From Candidatus Dormiibacterota bacterium (lineage in GTDB: Bacteria > Chloroflexota > Dormibacteria > Aeolococcales > Aeolococcaceae), in the NCBI GenBank assembly GCA_955651875.1, contig CATPAP010000278.1, positions 1 to 5,563 on the forward strand: 5,563 nucleotides of DNA. Direction: 5' to 3'. Positions 4,719 through 5,563 of the stretch are shown piece after piece. The notes under the pieces are model-generated. The model was not told the origin of the DNA, did no database searches, and saw only the letters and a program-made list of their open reading frames with translations. A program made the position numbers and the translations under genes. Position 1 is the first letter of the stretch, and every line of letters starts with the position of its first letter.

Positions 4719-5363
4719 CAGTTGGTCTCCTTCATCACGCGGGGTGGTCATGTGCTGATTGTCCTGCCACGCGTGGGTTGCCACACACGGCGGTCGATCA
4801 CGGGCCGAGTGCCCAGCTGCGCCATGCGGCTACCCGCTGGGGTACCGCTTGAGATACATCGCGATCTTGTAAGGCCGAAGTGGTAGTTCTGGTCCTGCGC
4901 TTGTCGCTGGAGGGAGCGATCGGTGCCGGCAACCGCGGCACGTCCCCTCCCTCCGCGACGGCCGAGGCCCCGTTGCCGATGGCGTGCTACGCCGGCCTTT
5001 CGGTGGAGCACGTCCCGTGCGGTCAAGCCTGCCCCCGAGGTCGTGCGCGAGCTGATGTCTCTGGTGGCGTGAGCAGCCCCGAGCTGATCCCTTGCCGGGA
5101 CGAGCCGCGCCCTTCGGCGATCGTCGCGCGGCCCGGTGGGCGGGCGCTCGAGCTGCCTCGTCACGTAAGGGTCGACGGAGACCCGCCGTATCGCCTTCGC
5201 CGGCACGTCTACTGAGCGAGGCCTCGGCAACTGCTCCGCGACATCGTCGAGCTGTGTCCGGACCATCCAGAAGGTGCTCAGCCCAAAACCGCGTGGCGCA
5301 TCGCCTGTGAGGACGTGGCCATCGGGTAGAGGACGAGCGGCGCTCCGCGTCCCTGGAACTTGT
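4719..5363. other. Gene-poor stretch, possibly with decayed coding remnants
   Basis: About 640 bases lie between the 77-residue gene and the slipin gene. Long open frames exist on both strands, but they are rich in R, P and G, lack ribosome binding sites and show no family signature, so I call none of them. One plus-strand frame has a protein-like end, LLRDIVELCPDHPEGAQPK then TAWRIACEDVAIG (5231-5326, stop 5327-5329), directly after an in-frame TGA at 5213-5215; it may be the tail of a dead gene. The stretch also contains the perfect palindrome CCACGCGTGG (4767-4776), upstream of the 77-residue gene, and a 6-bp hairpin GTGCCG/CGGCAC (4923-4941). Confidence 0.4.
4727..4732 (-). promoter_or_regulatory. 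Ribosome binding site of the 77-residue gene
   Basis: Minus-strand AAGGAG lies 8 bases upstream of the ATG at 4718. It decides the start in favour of the 77-residue form. Confidence 0.7.
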
Positions 5364-5563
5364 CTAGCATCCCGACCCGGACCCCTGAGCATCGTGTCTG
5401 GGTGAGCGCCTCTTCGCGCCGGTCGGAGGCGGAATCAGTTTGCTAGCCGCCCTCTCGCGGGAGAGGAACGCCCCGAGCTCCTGGATCGTGCTCATCAGCG
5501 GGGCAGGGAACACCACGGTGGTGTTCTTGTCGACGCCCATCTCGACGAGGCTCTGCAGGTTGC
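5364..5563 (-). CDS. Slipin/stomatin (SPFH) family protein, C-terminal part only
   Basis: The gene enters from the right edge on the minus strand; only its last 65 residues and the TAG stop (5364-5366) are inside. The visible start, NLQSLVEMGVDKNTTVVFPA then PLMSTIQELGAFLSRERAA, matches the C-terminal region of bacterial slipins, where a helical segment is followed by the D-K-N-[ST]-T-V-V-F-P-x-P-L motif. SPFH proteins of this type are anchored in the cytoplasmic membrane by an N-terminal hydrophobic segment (outside the window) and form large oligomers. They often accompany an NfeD-like protease. The tail after SRERAA (SKLIPPPTGAKRRSPRHDAQ and five more residues) is basic and low in complexity, and looks unconserved. 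The frame has no start codon in the window because the gene is cut, not because it is broken. Confidence 0.87.
   Translation of the reverse strand, partial: NLQSLVEMGVDKNTTVVFPAPLMSTIQELGAFLSRERAASKLIPPPTGAKRRSPRHDAQGSGSGC

Noticed and set aside
4748..5392. Minus-strand open frame of 214 codons
   Set aside because: It is rich in arginine, has no ribosome binding site or family signature, and overlaps both the slipin stop and the start of the 77-residue gene. It is best read as a GC-driven open frame.
1..5563. CRISPR array, tRNA, rRNA, toxin-antitoxin or defence system
   Set aside because: No spaced short repeats, cloverleaf, rRNA-like tract or paired toxin/antitoxin genes are visible; the only direct repeat is the 60-base Ig-module coding repeat.

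Overview
The window is high-GC DNA with GC-rich third codon positions, Shine-Dalgarno sites of the GGAG type, and protein families common in Actinobacteria: a luciferase-domain (DUF5519) protein, a RibD_C/dihydrofolate-reductase-like protein, an IS630 transposase, Ig-like surface repeats and a slipin. A high-GC actinobacterium is the likely source, but this is inferred from families and composition, not from a marker gene. The layout looks like an accessory or decaying region: only about two thirds is coding, there is at least one truncated gene, an insertion sequence and two long gene-poor stretches.

Left part (1-2204, plus strand). A complete luciferase-domain gene (40-483) ends exactly where an IS630-type element appears to begin. 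The proposed element runs from a TA at 481-482 to a TA at 2202-2203. Its ends carry an 11-bp inverted repeat with 10 of 11 matches (480-490 and 2194-2204). Between the ends lie two plus-strand genes: a DHFR-family reductase (583-1170) and an IS630 transposase (1193-2185) with an intact DDE triad but no extreme N-terminus. The transposase homology starts directly after the reductase stop codon. The element is therefore either an IS carrying a passenger gene or a recombinant of two IS copies around the reductase. This is the most interesting structure in the window.

Middle (2205-3052). Next to the IS right end lies a short minus-strand reading frame that looks like the C-terminal remnant of a lost gene (about 2350-2487). 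It is followed by a well-supported 87-residue minus-strand gene (2460-2723) with an alpha/beta-barrel-like pattern. A 330-bp intergenic stretch upstream of it holds three compact GC-rich hairpins.

Right part (2990-5563, minus strand). A 5'-truncated gene for a surface protein with Ig-like repeats (3053-3847) keeps two repeats, a VPVTG sorting-like motif and a C-terminal membrane segment, but has lost its signal peptide and start. Upstream are a possible small coiled-coil protein (3990-4265), a 9-bp inverted repeat, and a well-supported 77-residue unknown protein (4485-4718). A gene-poor stretch of about 640 bp follows. The window ends inside the 3' end of a slipin/stomatin (SPFH) gene (5364-5563), read from the minus strand and cut by the window edge.

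No pathway links these genes. I see no RNA gene and no CRISPR array.
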